A stretch of DNA of 64,000 bases from JAMXLO01 sp963812475 (GTDB lineage Bacteria > Pseudomonadota > Alphaproteobacteria > Acetobacterales > Acetobacteraceae), in contig CAWEVI010000025.1 in assembly GCA_963812475.1 (NCBI GenBank), positions 149,582-213,581 of the forward strand, read 5' to 3'. Position 1 is the stretch's first letter; every line of letters begins with the position of its first letter. Position numbers and translations under genes: made by a program. Positions 33,052 through 41,777 of the stretch are shown one piece after another. The notes under the pieces were generated by a model, which was not told the DNA's origin, did no database searches, and saw nothing but the letters and a program-made list of their open reading frames with translations.

Positions 33052-34848
33052 CTACAGTCCGAACACGAACAGCATCGACGCCGTCGCGGTGTTCTTCAGT
33101 TCAGGATGCATCCCAAAAATGGATGGCGACTGGCGTGAGCCGACGAGCACGGCAACGTACTGCTTCCCGTTCACCGAATAGCTGATCGCCGGTGCGTTGA
33201 TGCCGGTGCCAACGTTGAAGTTCCAAAGCTCCTGCAGCGTCTTCGCGTCATGGGCGGAGAACCGGCCGTCGATCGCCCCGGTGAACACCAGGCCGCCGCC
33301 GGTCGCCAAGGTTCCGGCGTAGTTCGGATATGGCTGCGCCAGCTTCGCCACCACGTCACCGGTCAGCACGTCGATCGCCTTCAGGCTGCCGACCGGCTTC
33401 TCGATGTAGCGCGAACCACCACCGGTGAACTGCTCGCGCGGCTTCACCGTCCCGCCATCGGCGACGAAGTCGGGCTGCTCCTTCGTGGTAATTTCGTCGC
33501 AGCCCTCAATCGAGCCGACATAGAGCAGGTGTAGATCAGGATTGTACGAACTTGGCTCCCAGTTCTTGGCGCCGACATGGGCCGTGCAGACAAGACCCAC
33601 CGGCTTGGCGCGGGTGCGTCCGGCGATTGCCGAGTATGGCTGCACGTCTTTCTTGGGGTCGTAGTTCGCTGGCTTGCCGGTCTCCGGGTCGAGCCCCGGT
33701 GTCCAGTTGTTGTTGTCAGCATACTGCTTGCCGTTGACGAACTGGCCGGTCGTCCGGTCGAATTCATAGAAGTAGCCATTACGGCCGGCGTGGATCACCA
33801 GCTTGCGCGGCTGGCCGTTTATGGTCGCATCCACCAGCGGATGTTCGCTGATCTCGTCGTAGTCAAACGGATCGTTCGGGGTGTACTGGAAGGCCCACTT
33901 CACCTTGCCGGTATTTGGATCCATTGCCAGCACGCTGTCGGTCCATAGGTTGTCGCCGGGTCGATATTCCGCATCGTAGTCCGGACCGGGGTTGCCGGTT
34001 CCCCAGTACATCGTGTCGGTCGCGGGGTCGTAGGTGCCGGTCTCCCACACCGAGCCGCCGCCATGCGATGCCGCGTTGCGGCCGTCCTTCCAGGTCTCGC
34101 TGCCGGGTTCGCCCTTCGCCGGGATCGTGTAGGTGCGCCACGTCTGCTTGCCGGTGTTCAGATCGGTGGCATCGATCCAGCCGCGTACGCCGAATTCGGC
34201 GCCCGCCGCGCCGACGATCGCGGTGTCCCGTATTACCAGCGGCGCCAATGTCATCGTCTCGCCGATGGCGGGATCCGCGACCTGGCGGTCCCACACGGGC
34301 TCGCCGGTATCCTTCCTCATGGCGATCAACCGCCCATCCAACGTGACCGAAATCACCTTGTCCTTCCACAAGGCGACGCCACGATTGTTGATGCCGCAGC
34401 AGGCAACGTCGCCCGCCCAGGCACGGTCGACGCCTGGGTCCATCTTCCAGATGATCTTGCCCTGCGTGCCGCTGGTGACGTCGATCTTATAGACGCGGCC
34501 CCAGCCGTCGGTGACGTACATCATGCCGTCCTCGACGATCGGCGTGCCTTCGAGATTGCCGAAGGCGTAGCGGCCGCCGCTCTCGAATCCGCCGAGGCCG
34601 ACGACGAATGCCACATGCAGGTTGCGCACGTTCGACGCATTGATCTGATCAAGCGAGGAGAAACGATGTGCCGCGTAGTCCTTATGATGCAGCAGCCAGT
34701 TGCCCGGCTCCTTGTCGACATTGACCGCGCGGTCGTTCGTCATGTCCGCCGCCGACGCTGGCAGCACCGCCGCGGCGGTCAGCAACAGACCGGCGATCGC
34801 CCGGGTAAGACCGTTTCCGGCGCGCCGGCTGCCATCAAGTGTGATCAT
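33052..34848 (-). CDS. PQQ-dependent alcohol dehydrogenase, lanthanide-type site (copy 1)
   Basis: 598 residues from an ATG preceded by GGGGGAAAA; signal peptide ends near ASA-ADM (residue 34). It is an eight-bladed propeller of the methanol/ethanol dehydrogenase family. By alignment to MxaF/XoxF landmarks I place the vicinal disulfide at Cys150-Cys151 (VACCGINN), metal ligands Glu218 (GAEFGVRG) and Asn286 (GTGNPGP), and catalytic Asp329. Asp331 follows (FDYDE). MxaF has Ala at the +2 position; XoxF/ExaF/PedH have Asp, which coordinates a lanthanide. The enzyme is therefore predicted to need a rare earth ion. It oxidises a primary alcohol in the periplasm; the specific alcohol is unknown. Confidence 0.9.
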   Translation of the reverse strand: MITLDGSRRAGNGLTRAIAGLLLTAAAVLPASAADMTNDRAVNVDKEPGNWLLHHKDYAAHRFSSLDQINASNVRNLHVAFVVGLGGFESGGRYAFGNLEGTPIVEDGMMYVTDGWGRVYKIDVTSGTQGKIIWKMDPGVDRAWAGDVACCGINNRGVALWKDKVISVTLDGRLIAMRKDTGEPVWDRQVADPAIGETMTLAPLVIRDTAIVGAAGAEFGVRGWIDATDLNTGKQTWRTYTIPAKGEPGSETWKDGRNAASHGGGSVWETGTYDPATDTMYWGTGNPGPDYDAEYRPGDNLWTDSVLAMDPNTGKVKWAFQYTPNDPFDYDEISEHPLVDATINGQPRKLVIHAGRNGYFYEFDRTTGQFVNGKQYADNNNWTPGLDPETGKPANYDPKKDVQPYSAIAGRTRAKPVGLVCTAHVGAKNWEPSSYNPDLHLLYVGSIEGCDEITTKEQPDFVADGGTVKPREQFTGGGSRYIEKPVGSLKAIDVLTGDVVAKLAQPYPNYAGTLATGGGLVFTGAIDGRFSAHDAKTLQELWNFNVGTGINAPAISYSVNGKQYVAVLVGSRQSPSIFGMHPELKNTATASMLFVFGL

Positions 34849-34880
34849 TCTGGTTTTCCCCCGCTTCACTGCGTGCAAGC

Positions 34881-36692
34881 CTATGGCAGACCGAACACCA
34901 CCAGCATCGATGCCGTCGCCGTGTTCTTCAGCTCTGGATGCTGTCCGATAATAGCGGCGGGCTGTCGCGAGCCGACCAGCACCGCGACGAACTGCTTGCC
35001 GTTCACCGCATAGGTGACTGCCGGCGCATTGATGCCGGTGCCGACGTTGAAGCTCCATAGCTCCTTCAGGGTCTTTGCATCGTATGCGCCGAACGTGCCG
35101 TCCAGTTCGCCGGCAAACACCAGACCGCCGGCGGTCGCGAGCGTTCCGCTCAGGTTCGGGTAAGGCAGCGGGAACTTCGCCACCACATTGCCCGTCGTCA
35201 CGTCGATCGCCTTCAGGCTGCCGGACGGAGGTTCGATGAAACGCACACCGCCGCCGGTGAACAATTCGCGCGGCTTGACGGTGCCCCCATCGGCCACGAA
35301 GTCGGGCTGCTGCTTGGTGGTGTTCTCATCGCAGCCTTCGAACGATCCGACATACAGAAGGTGGAGATCCGGATTGTAAGCCGTCGGTTCCCAGTTCTTT
35401 GCGCCGTAATGCGACGGGCAGAGCAGCCCGCTTGCCTTGGCGCGATTGTGCCGTGCCACCTCCGCGTAGTCCTGGACGTCCTTTTTGGGATCGTAGCTGG
35501 CCGGCTTGCCGGTCTCCGGGTCGAGCCCGGCGGTCCAGTTCAGTTTGTCACTGTATTGCTTGCCATTGATGAACTGGCCGTTGGTGCGATCGAATTCATA
35601 GAAGAATCCGTTGCGCGCAGCGTGCACCACCAGCTTGCGCGGCTGGCCGTTGATCATCACATCGACCAGCGGATGCTCGCCGATCTCGTCATAGTCGAAC
35701 GGATCGTTCGGCGTGTACTGATAGGCCCATTTCACGTTGCCGGTTGCCGGGTCCATCGCCATGACGCTGTCGGTCCAGAGATTATCGCCGGGGCGATATT
35801 CCGCATCCCAGTCCGGGCCTGGATTGCCGGTGCCCCAATACATCGTGTCGCTCGCTGCATCGTAGGTGCCGGTCTCCCACACCGAGCCGCCGCCGTGTTC
35901 GGCCGCGTTGTGTGTACCCTTCCAGGACTCGCTACCCTTCTCGCCCTTGGCCGGCACAGTGTAGGTGCGCCAAACCTGCTTGCCGGTGTTGAGATCGGTC
36001 GCATCGATCCAGCCGCGAATCCCGTACTCGGCGCCCGCGGCGCCGACGATGGCGACATCGCGAATGACCAGCGGTGCCAGTGTCATGGTCTCCCCGATCG
36101 CCGGATTGGCAACCTGGCGATCCCATACGGTCTCGCCGGTGTCCTTCTTCATGGCGATCACGCGACCATCGAGGGTGACCGAAATCACCTTGTCCTTCCA
36201 CAGCGCGACACCGCGATTGTTCACGCCGCAGCAGGCCACATCGCCGGCCCACGCGCGATCCGTGCCGGGATCCATCTTCCAGACGACGGTACCCTTCCGT
36301 CCGCTCGTTGCATCGATCTTGTACACCGAACCCCATCCGTCGGTGACATAGATCATGCCGTCCTCGACGATCGGCGTACCTTCCAGATTGCCGAACGCAT
36401 ATTTGCCGCCGCTCTGCATTCCGCTGAGCCCCACAGCAAACATCATGCGCAGGTTCTGCACGTTCGATCCGTTGATCTGGTCGAGTTTGGAAAACCGGTG
36501 TCCCGCATAGTCCTTATGGTGCATCAGCCAGTTGCTGGCTTCGCTGTCGGAAGCGACCGCCCGATCGAACGTCATGTCTGCTGCGCATGCCGGAAGTGCG
36601 ACAGCCGCAGTGGCCAGTGCGCATGTCAGTGCGGTCGCGAATCTGATGCCAGAGCGTTTGATGCCGATGCGAGATTTGGTTTGGGGTGTCAT
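34881..36692 (-). CDS. PQQ-dependent alcohol dehydrogenase, lanthanide-type site (copy 2)
   Basis: 603 residues. Gap-free parallel to the next gene, offset by four residues: Cys154-Cys155, Glu222, Asn290, Asp333 and Asp335, again the FDYD arrangement of lanthanide-dependent enzymes. Signal peptide ends near PACA-ADM. The two genes are separated by only 32 bases and clearly arose by tandem duplication. They differ most near the N-terminus and around PYSAIAGRTRAKP/DYAEVARHNRAKA, which may alter substrate or metal preference. The in-frame ATG at 36767 is upstream of the signal and unlikely. Confidence 0.9.
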   Translation of the reverse strand: MTPQTKSRIGIKRSGIRFATALTCALATAAVALPACAADMTFDRAVASDSEASNWLMHHKDYAGHRFSKLDQINGSNVQNLRMMFAVGLSGMQSGGKYAFGNLEGTPIVEDGMIYVTDGWGSVYKIDATSGRKGTVVWKMDPGTDRAWAGDVACCGVNNRGVALWKDKVISVTLDGRVIAMKKDTGETVWDRQVANPAIGETMTLAPLVIRDVAIVGAAGAEYGIRGWIDATDLNTGKQVWRTYTVPAKGEKGSESWKGTHNAAEHGGGSVWETGTYDAASDTMYWGTGNPGPDWDAEYRPGDNLWTDSVMAMDPATGNVKWAYQYTPNDPFDYDEIGEHPLVDVMINGQPRKLVVHAARNGFFYEFDRTNGQFINGKQYSDKLNWTAGLDPETGKPASYDPKKDVQDYAEVARHNRAKASGLLCPSHYGAKNWEPTAYNPDLHLLYVGSFEGCDENTTKQQPDFVADGGTVKPRELFTGGGVRFIEPPSGSLKAIDVTTGNVVAKFPLPYPNLSGTLATAGGLVFAGELDGTFGAYDAKTLKELWSFNVGTGINAPAVTYAVNGKQFVAVLVGSRQPAAIIGQHPELKNTATASMLVVFGLP

Positions 36693-36808
36693 ATGCTGTC
36701 GTTCCCTCCAGCGGCGCCGGCCGCGATGGCCGATCTGATCGGGGCCTTCCCCTTGTCCGCTAACCAAGCCCCGTCGATGCCGGTTGTCAATCGCAACCTT
36801 CCGGCAGG

Positions 36809-37351
36809 CTACCGAGACCGCGAGAACACGATGAACCCATCACGGTTGGGCATATGCACGCCAGGCAGCGTTTCGGCATTCATCGCATCGTTTTCACCGA
36901 TAATGCCGTTCAGCGATAATATGTAGGCGCAGACTGCATAAACCTGATCATCGGTCAGCGACTTCGGTGCCGTCACCGGCATCGCGCGGCGTACGTAATC
37001 AAACAGCGTTGTTGCATAAGGCCAGTAGCTGCCGACGGTCTTGATCGGCGGTCCGCCGCCGGCGAGAGTTCCCTGACCACCGACCAATTGATCGTTTGGC
37101 TTGCCCGCGCCGCGCTCGCCGTGACACGCCTGACACGTCGCGCGGTAAACCGTTTCGCCCTGCGCCGGTGTTCCACTGCCGCGCGGCAGATTTGCGCCGT
37201 CAGGTGCGATGCTGATGTCCCAGGCCGCAGTTTCCTCGGCCGACACGGCGCGTCCGAGATTTGGACCGTCCGCCCAGGAGCCGGATGTGGAGGACATCAA
37301 CAGCGCGATGCCGATCGCCAGTCTATGCATCGCCAGTCTATGCATACACAT
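36809..37351 (-). CDS. c-type cytochrome, SorB/SoxD-like
   Basis: 180 residues; signal peptide (IGIALLMSSTSGSWA) and single haem site CQACH. The order DGANLPRGSGTPAQGE, ACHGERGAGKPND, YWPYATTLFDYVRRAMP, CAYILSLNGIIGE is that of cytochrome subunits paired with SoxC/SorA sulfite dehydrogenases. Its start lies inside the 3' end of the SoxC-like gene (14-base overlap), supporting an enzyme pair. The start is blurred by a 15-base duplication that gives MHRLAMHRLA; any of three ATGs could be used. Confidence 0.82.
   Translation of the reverse strand: MCMHRLAMHRLAIGIALLMSSTSGSWADGPNLGRAVSAEETAAWDISIAPDGANLPRGSGTPAQGETVYRATCQACHGERGAGKPNDQLVGGQGTLAGGGPPIKTVGSYWPYATTLFDYVRRAMPVTAPKSLTDDQVYAVCAYILSLNGIIGENDAMNAETLPGVHMPNRDGFIVFSRSR
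37314..37343. repeat. 15-base tandem duplication
   Basis: ATCGCCAGTCTATGC occurs twice in direct succession. It lies across the overlap of the SoxC-like stop and the cytochrome start, and duplicates five residues (MHRLA) of the cytochrome signal peptide. Confidence 0.9.
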
Positions 37352-38619
37352 GCGTCAGCTCCCCGGTTGCGGCCACACCCCAGCTGGTGATGCCATTGTA
37401 ATGGAAGATCGTGTTGTTGCCGCGTTCGGCGATCACCTGGTCGCGGCTGGGCTGGACATAACCGGATTCATCAACCGTACGGCTTTGCAACACCGCCGGC
37501 GCGCCGTTCCACTGCCACGGAATGCGGAACCGTGTCAGCGCCTTCGGCAGCACCGGCTCCTGCAACATCGCCGGCGCCCAGCTCTTGCCGCCATCGGCGG
37601 AAACATCGACCTTGGCGATCTTGCCATAGCCCGACCACGCCAATCCCGAAATCTCATAGACCCCGGCAGCATCGAGCCGCAGTCCGGGAGACGGGCGCGT
37701 GATCACCGACTTCGCCTCGATCGGGAAGACGAATTGAAGTGCTTTGCCACTTGGAAGCGAGATCGTGTATCTGGAGGTTTCGTCCCTTGTCATCATCGGT
37801 CCGTCGATCAGCTTGATGCGACGGAGCCATTTGACATTGCTGTTGCCTTCGAACCCCGGGAGAAGCAGGCGCATCGGATAGCCGTTGCTGGGCCGTACCC
37901 GCTCGCCGTTCTGGTACAGCGCGACGATGGCGTCATCCATCGCCTTCGCGAGCGGGATGCTGCGGCTCATGCTGGCGGCATCGGCGCCTTCCGCCAGAAT
38001 CCACTTCGCCTTCGGGTCGATGCCGGCTTCGTCGAGCAGTACGGCGAGCGGCACACCTGTCCACTCGGCACATGACAGAAGGCCTTGCAGTCCCTGAACG
38101 CCAAGCTGCACCGGTGCCTTCTGATAAAGCGCACCACCATTACCGCCACACTCGAGGAAGGCGATGCGCGAGACCATCGGATAGCGGGACAGCGCATCGA
38201 GGTTGAAGTTCAACGGACGTCGGACCAGCCCATGGATCAGCAGTTGATGCGCATCGGGATCGATGTCGGGGACACCGTCGTGCGAACGTTCGAAATGCAG
38301 ACCGTTGGGCGTGATCATGCCATCGAGCGCCTGCAGCGGTGTGCGCGCCGATCCGGTGCCGGTGGTGCCCGGCAACGAGGCGTAAGTCCGCACGACCTTG
38401 CTTTCAAAATGCGAGGGTTGGCCGTATGCCGTAAACGGGGCGCCCACTTCGCGCATCCACGGCTCGACCTGTAGTGGTCCGGTGGCATTCGCCGAGCCGG
38501 CAAAACCCGCACTCGCCGCCGCTGCGGCGCCGAGCACGAAACAATGCTCGCCGATCCAGCAACCCGTTGCCTGCAGCCGGTTGCAATTCCTGTGTCACGC
38601 GCCGGTTTCCGCTGCGCAT
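37338..38619 (-). CDS. soxC: Sulfite dehydrogenase, SoxC/SorA-like, frameshifted
   Basis: About 426 residues after correction. The N-terminus LQPAAGNGLLDRRALF carries the Tat twin arginine, followed in the next frame by VLGAAAAASAGFAG. One extra base in CGAAA 38537-38541 separates them. The Mo-cofactor domain has the Mo-ligand cysteine in AFLECGGNGG, and the dimerisation domain ends with YVQPSRDQV and NGITSWGV. It is periplasmic and oxidises sulfite to sulfate, passing electrons to the overlapping cytochrome gene. The start ATG at 38619 has AGGGGAAG upstream. The symbol reflects family resemblance; no other sox genes are nearby. Confidence 0.82.
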
Positions 38620-38634
38620 CAATCTTCCCCTGGG

Positions 38635-39549
38635 TCAGACCTCGTTCTTCGGCTCCTGAACCGCCACGGATTCCAGCCACCGGATCAGTTCGCTCTGATC
38701 GGCACCCGATCCGATGCCCGCCTCGGCGGCAGCCCAGGCGAGGCGACATGCGGCCAGCAACGGCGCATGCACACCGGTGGATTGCGCCACGTTCGCGGTG
38801 ACCTCCAGCCCCTTCAGCACATGTCCCAGCGCCAGTCCGGTATCGAACCTTCTCGTCACCACCTGCTCGCGCAGCATCGCACCCATCGCCGGGCCGAGCC
38901 CGCTCAGCGTCTCGCCGATGTCGATCACCGATTTAACATCCAGACCAAATCGCTGCCCGATGCGCATTGCCTCGCTGGCGGCAAGGATCTCCGTACCGCG
39001 CAGAAAATCGCCAAGCGCCGCGCCCGCCTGTCCCGAGCCAACCGACCCTGCATGCAGCGCGCGAGTCGCCAGCACGTCGAAGATCGGGCGACAACGTTCC
39101 ACCACGGCATCATCGCCGCCGATGACGAGGGTGAGCTTGCCGGCACGAGCATCGGCAGGCGTGCCAAGCGCGGGCGCGTCGATCAGATCGATGCCGCGCT
39201 CGGCCAGTTGCTTCGCCAGATCGACGGTCGCCAAAGGATCCGAGGTACCCATGTCGATGACGACGCCGCCCGGCTTGAACCCGCCGGCCGCTCCCTCCCA
39301 GCCGTACAGCACATCGCGCAACGCATCGGCTGACGGCAGGACCGTGATGATGACATCGCAGCTCTGCGCCATCATCTTCGGCGACCCGCTCATCATGCCG
39401 CCGACATCGTTGGTGAACATCCGTACCGCGATGTCCACCACGTCGTAAACCTGCGGGTTGAATTTTTCCCACACGAGGCGTGTGGCGATGCGTGCTCCCA
39501 TCGCGCCCAGACCGATCACGCCGAGCCGCGGCGGTCCGTCGTCAGGCAT
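38635..39549 (-). CDS. NAD(P)-dependent 3-hydroxyisobutyrate-dehydrogenase-family enzyme
   Basis: 304 residues from the ATG at 39549, which overlaps the upstream gene's stop by eight bases; a GTG four codons earlier is possible. N-terminal Rossmann motif GVIGLGAMGARIA, then the IDMGTSDP substrate-binding loop, then DAPALGTPADARAGKLTLVIGG and a catalytic lysine region near GSGQAGAALGDF. In that last motif the usual GxGxxxK(x)xNN is altered (no Lys-Asn-Asn), so activity may differ. Encoded at the end of the aldehyde oxidoreductase operon. Possible role: oxidation of a beta-hydroxy acid or reduction of a semialdehyde. Confidence 0.8.
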   Translation of the reverse strand: MPDDGPPRLGVIGLGAMGARIATRLVWEKFNPQVYDVVDIAVRMFTNDVGGMMSGSPKMMAQSCDVIITVLPSADALRDVLYGWEGAAGGFKPGGVVIDMGTSDPLATVDLAKQLAERGIDLIDAPALGTPADARAGKLTLVIGGDDAVVERCRPIFDVLATRALHAGSVGSGQAGAALGDFLRGTEILAASEAMRIGQRFGLDVKSVIDIGETLSGLGPAMGAMLREQVVTRRFDTGLALGHVLKGLEVTANVAQSTGVHAPLLAACRLAWAAAEAGIGSGADQSELIRWLESVAVQEPKNEV

Positions 39550-39949
39550 TCCCGTCGACACCCTTCAGTGTCTCGTCGATCAGGAAGATATCGGTGAGCA
39601 GCGCGCGGATGTGGATCGAGGCGTTAAGATTGTCGATCAGCTGCGAACTCAGCGCGCGCTGCGCCAGTACCAGTCGGAACGCCGCCCGCGTGCGGCGTGC
39701 ATCCTGTTCAAGTACAGCGATGAAATCCGTATACGCATCGGCGCGGTCCGCCACGCTCTCGCGCAGGCACGCTGCCAGACCGTCCAGTGCCGCATCGGCG
39801 CGCAGCAGGTACCGCCGAATGGACCCGCTGTCGTCGGTGTCGTTTTGCCGTCCCTGGGCCGCATAGGCCAGCATCAATTCGTAGGCCTGCTCGACCACCT
39901 CGATCCGCTCCGCCAGCGACAGCGGCGATGCAGCGTCCGGTTCGGTCAT
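39542..39949 (-). CDS. Helical protein of unknown function in aldehyde oxidoreductase operon
   Basis: 135 residues, ATG overlapping the cytochrome b stop (ATGA) with AGGGAAG upstream. It is almost entirely helical, charged, with no signal or cysteine: IEVVEQAYELMLAYAAQG, then repeated Leu/Ala/Arg heptads. I do not recognise a family. Coupled between the cytochrome b and the dehydrogenase genes, it could be an assembly factor for the exported molybdoenzyme, but there is no motif evidence. Confidence 0.7.
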   Translation of the reverse strand: MTEPDAASPLSLAERIEVVEQAYELMLAYAAQGRQNDTDDSGSIRRYLLRADAALDGLAACLRESVADRADAYTDFIAVLEQDARRTRAAFRLVLAQRALSSQLIDNLNASIHIRALLTDIFLIDETLKGVDGNA

Positions 39950-40599
39950 CGGCTTCCCTTCAACCCGGCATCCGGCTCCTGCCAGCGCTGCGGATCGTGG
40001 TGGCGCAGATAATCCTCGCGGGATATCCAGCCGTGGAACATCGATCGCGTCATCCACAGCTTCTCCGGCCGCACCGCGAAATACACATGCGCCATGATCA
40101 GCGTGATCATCGCCATCGCGCACAGTCCGTGGATTGCATAGACCATTCCCCACTGTGCATCGGCAAGCCAATAGGGGTTGCGCCGCCAGAACGGCGTATC
40201 GATCTTGGCCAGCATCAACAGCCCCGTCGCCGCGATGGCCAGCACCACGGCCGCGACCAGCCAATGGAACAGCTTCTGCAGCGGCGAGTATTTCGCATCG
40301 CGCTGCGGCGGCGGCCCGCCGCGCCCAAGCGCACGTGCCACTGAGCGCCAGCAACTGCGCACATCGCGCGGGCCCGGCACGATCGACCAGAAATCCTGCC
40401 AGACCACCGCGCGCACGATATGGAACAGCACCGCCGCGGTCAGCACGATCCCCGCGATCCAGTGCGCCGTCACCCATTCGAACTTCCAGCCGAGGATCGG
40501 CAGGAACGCGGTGAACAGGCAGACCAGCAATGCCGCCGCCATGGTCCAGTGATACAGCCGGTCGGCCAGTTGATGCCGCAGCACGCGTTCACCGACCAC
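39946..40599 (-). CDS. Cytochrome b561-type membrane subunit
   Basis: 217 residues with four to five hydrophobic helices. Conserved histidines sit at the expected places: RLYHWTMA, TAHWIAG, LFHIVRA, LFHWLVAA, YAIHGLCA, MAHVYFAV. It resembles formate-dehydrogenase gamma/NiFe-hydrogenase b subunits and binds two haem b groups. GTG start. Within this operon it is expected to anchor or accept electrons from the periplasmic molybdoenzyme and pass them to quinone. Confidence 0.82.
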   Translation of the reverse strand: MVGERVLRHQLADRLYHWTMAAALLVCLFTAFLPILGWKFEWVTAHWIAGIVLTAAVLFHIVRAVVWQDFWSIVPGPRDVRSCWRSVARALGRGGPPPQRDAKYSPLQKLFHWLVAAVVLAIAATGLLMLAKIDTPFWRRNPYWLADAQWGMVYAIHGLCAMAMITLIMAHVYFAVRPEKLWMTRSMFHGWISREDYLRHHDPQRWQEPDAGLKGSR

Positions 40600-40602
40600 G
40601 CG

Positions 40603-40767
40603 TCAACGCTCCGACACGTCCGCGCGCGAGCCGGCAATCATCTTCACCGCGGCATGCGCCACGATGAAGACGGCTCCCGCGCCGACGAACCACCAGATCA
40701 GGTCCCACGAGGCACCCACCAGCACGCTCTGTCCGTAAACGCTGGTGGCGTAGCGGAACAGCGGCAT
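40603..40767 (-). CDS. 54-residue single-span membrane protein
   Basis: The ATG overlaps the stop of the FAD-subunit gene (TGATG) and the stop lies four bases before the cytochrome b start, so it is tightly embedded in the operon. Residues about 18-42 (VGASWDLIWWFVGAGAVFIVAHAAV) form one transmembrane helix with two tryptophans and a histidine. No family recognised. It may be a small subunit that stabilises the cytochrome b. Confidence 0.7.
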   Translation of the reverse strand: MPLFRYATSVYGQSVLVGASWDLIWWFVGAGAVFIVAHAAVKMIAGSRADVSER

Positions 40768-41765
40768 CAGGCCGTGGCGTCGCGCACCGCCCGCGTCACC
40801 AGGTTCGCCATCAGCGGGATCTTGAACTGATTGTAGTTCACCGGCCGCGCACCGCGCACCGCCGACTGCCCGGCGAGCTTGGCCACGTCGGCGTCCTGCG
40901 ACTTGCCCTTGATCACCTCCTCGACCACGGTCAGCCGGCGAGGAACCGCGCTGACGCCACCACAGGCGACGCGGGAACGCTCGATCGTGCCATTGGTGAT
41001 GACGATCGCGGCAGCCACGTTGACCAGCGCGAAGTCCCACGCGTCGCGGTCGGCGACCTTCTCGAAATAGAAGCGTGCGCCGGCCCAGGTCTTTGGAATG
41101 CGGATCGCGGTCAGCAATTCCTGCGGCTGCACCGAGGTCAGATGCGTGATGTCGATCTTCGGTCCGATGAAGAACTCCTCGGTGCCGATGACCCGCTCGC
41201 CCTTCGTGCTGCGGACGACGAATTTGGCATCCAGCGCGACCAGTGCAGGCGCGGTGTCGGACGGGCTGACCGCGATGCAGCGGTCGCTGTCAAACAGCGC
41301 GTGCTCGCGGTTCACGCCCTCCGGCGTGTCGGCAAAGCACGTGTTGCCGCCGGCGCGATAGCACGGCAGGCCATAGCGATAGTAAAGGCAGCGTGCATCC
41401 TGCGACACGTTGCCGCCCATCGTGCCGGTGTTACGGATCTGCGGGCTGGCGACGCGGCGCGCCGCATCGGCCAGCACGCGGTAGTTGGCGCGGATCATCG
41501 GGTTGCGCTCGATCTCGGTCAGCGTGGTCAATGCACCGATCTCGATCCCGTCAGGCGTTTCGCGAATCCCCCGCAGCTCGGCGATGCCGGTGATGTCGAT
41601 CACCGCCTTCGGCCGCTTGGCGCGTTCCTTGAACCAGCTCAGGCTGTCGTTGCCGCCGGCCAGCTTCCAGCCGTCCGCCCGATAGCGGTCCAGCAATACC
41701 AAAGCATCTGCGAGCTGCGTCGGCTGGTACAGCTCGAAGGCGGGCATCATGTCCTTGACGATCAT
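40767..41765 (-). CDS. Xanthine dehydrogenase-family FAD subunit
   Basis: 332 residues. FAD-binding landmarks LAGGNDSLSWFKE and NTGTMGGNVSQDARCLYYR are clear; a C-terminal CO-dehydrogenase-flavoprotein-type domain follows. It transfers electrons between the iron-sulfur and flavin centres of the three-subunit enzyme encoded here. Cysteines near RCLYYR and CYRAGGNTC suggest an extra iron-sulfur centre, as in the 4-hydroxybenzoyl-CoA reductase/PaoB branch. It is co-transcribed with the Mo and 2Fe-2S subunits. Confidence 0.88.
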   Translation of the reverse strand: MIVKDMMPAFELYQPTQLADALVLLDRYRADGWKLAGGNDSLSWFKERAKRPKAVIDITGIAELRGIRETPDGIEIGALTTLTEIERNPMIRANYRVLADAARRVASPQIRNTGTMGGNVSQDARCLYYRYGLPCYRAGGNTCFADTPEGVNREHALFDSDRCIAVSPSDTAPALVALDAKFVVRSTKGERVIGTEEFFIGPKIDITHLTSVQPQELLTAIRIPKTWAGARFYFEKVADRDAWDFALVNVAAAIVITNGTIERSRVACGGVSAVPRRLTVVEEVIKGKSQDADVAKLAGQSAVRGARPVNYNQFKIPLMANLVTRAVRDATA

Positions 41766-41777
41766 GGCGATGCTCCC

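Noticed and set aside
35361..36926. 521-residue plus-strand frame
   Set aside because: Antisense to the second PQQ dehydrogenase.
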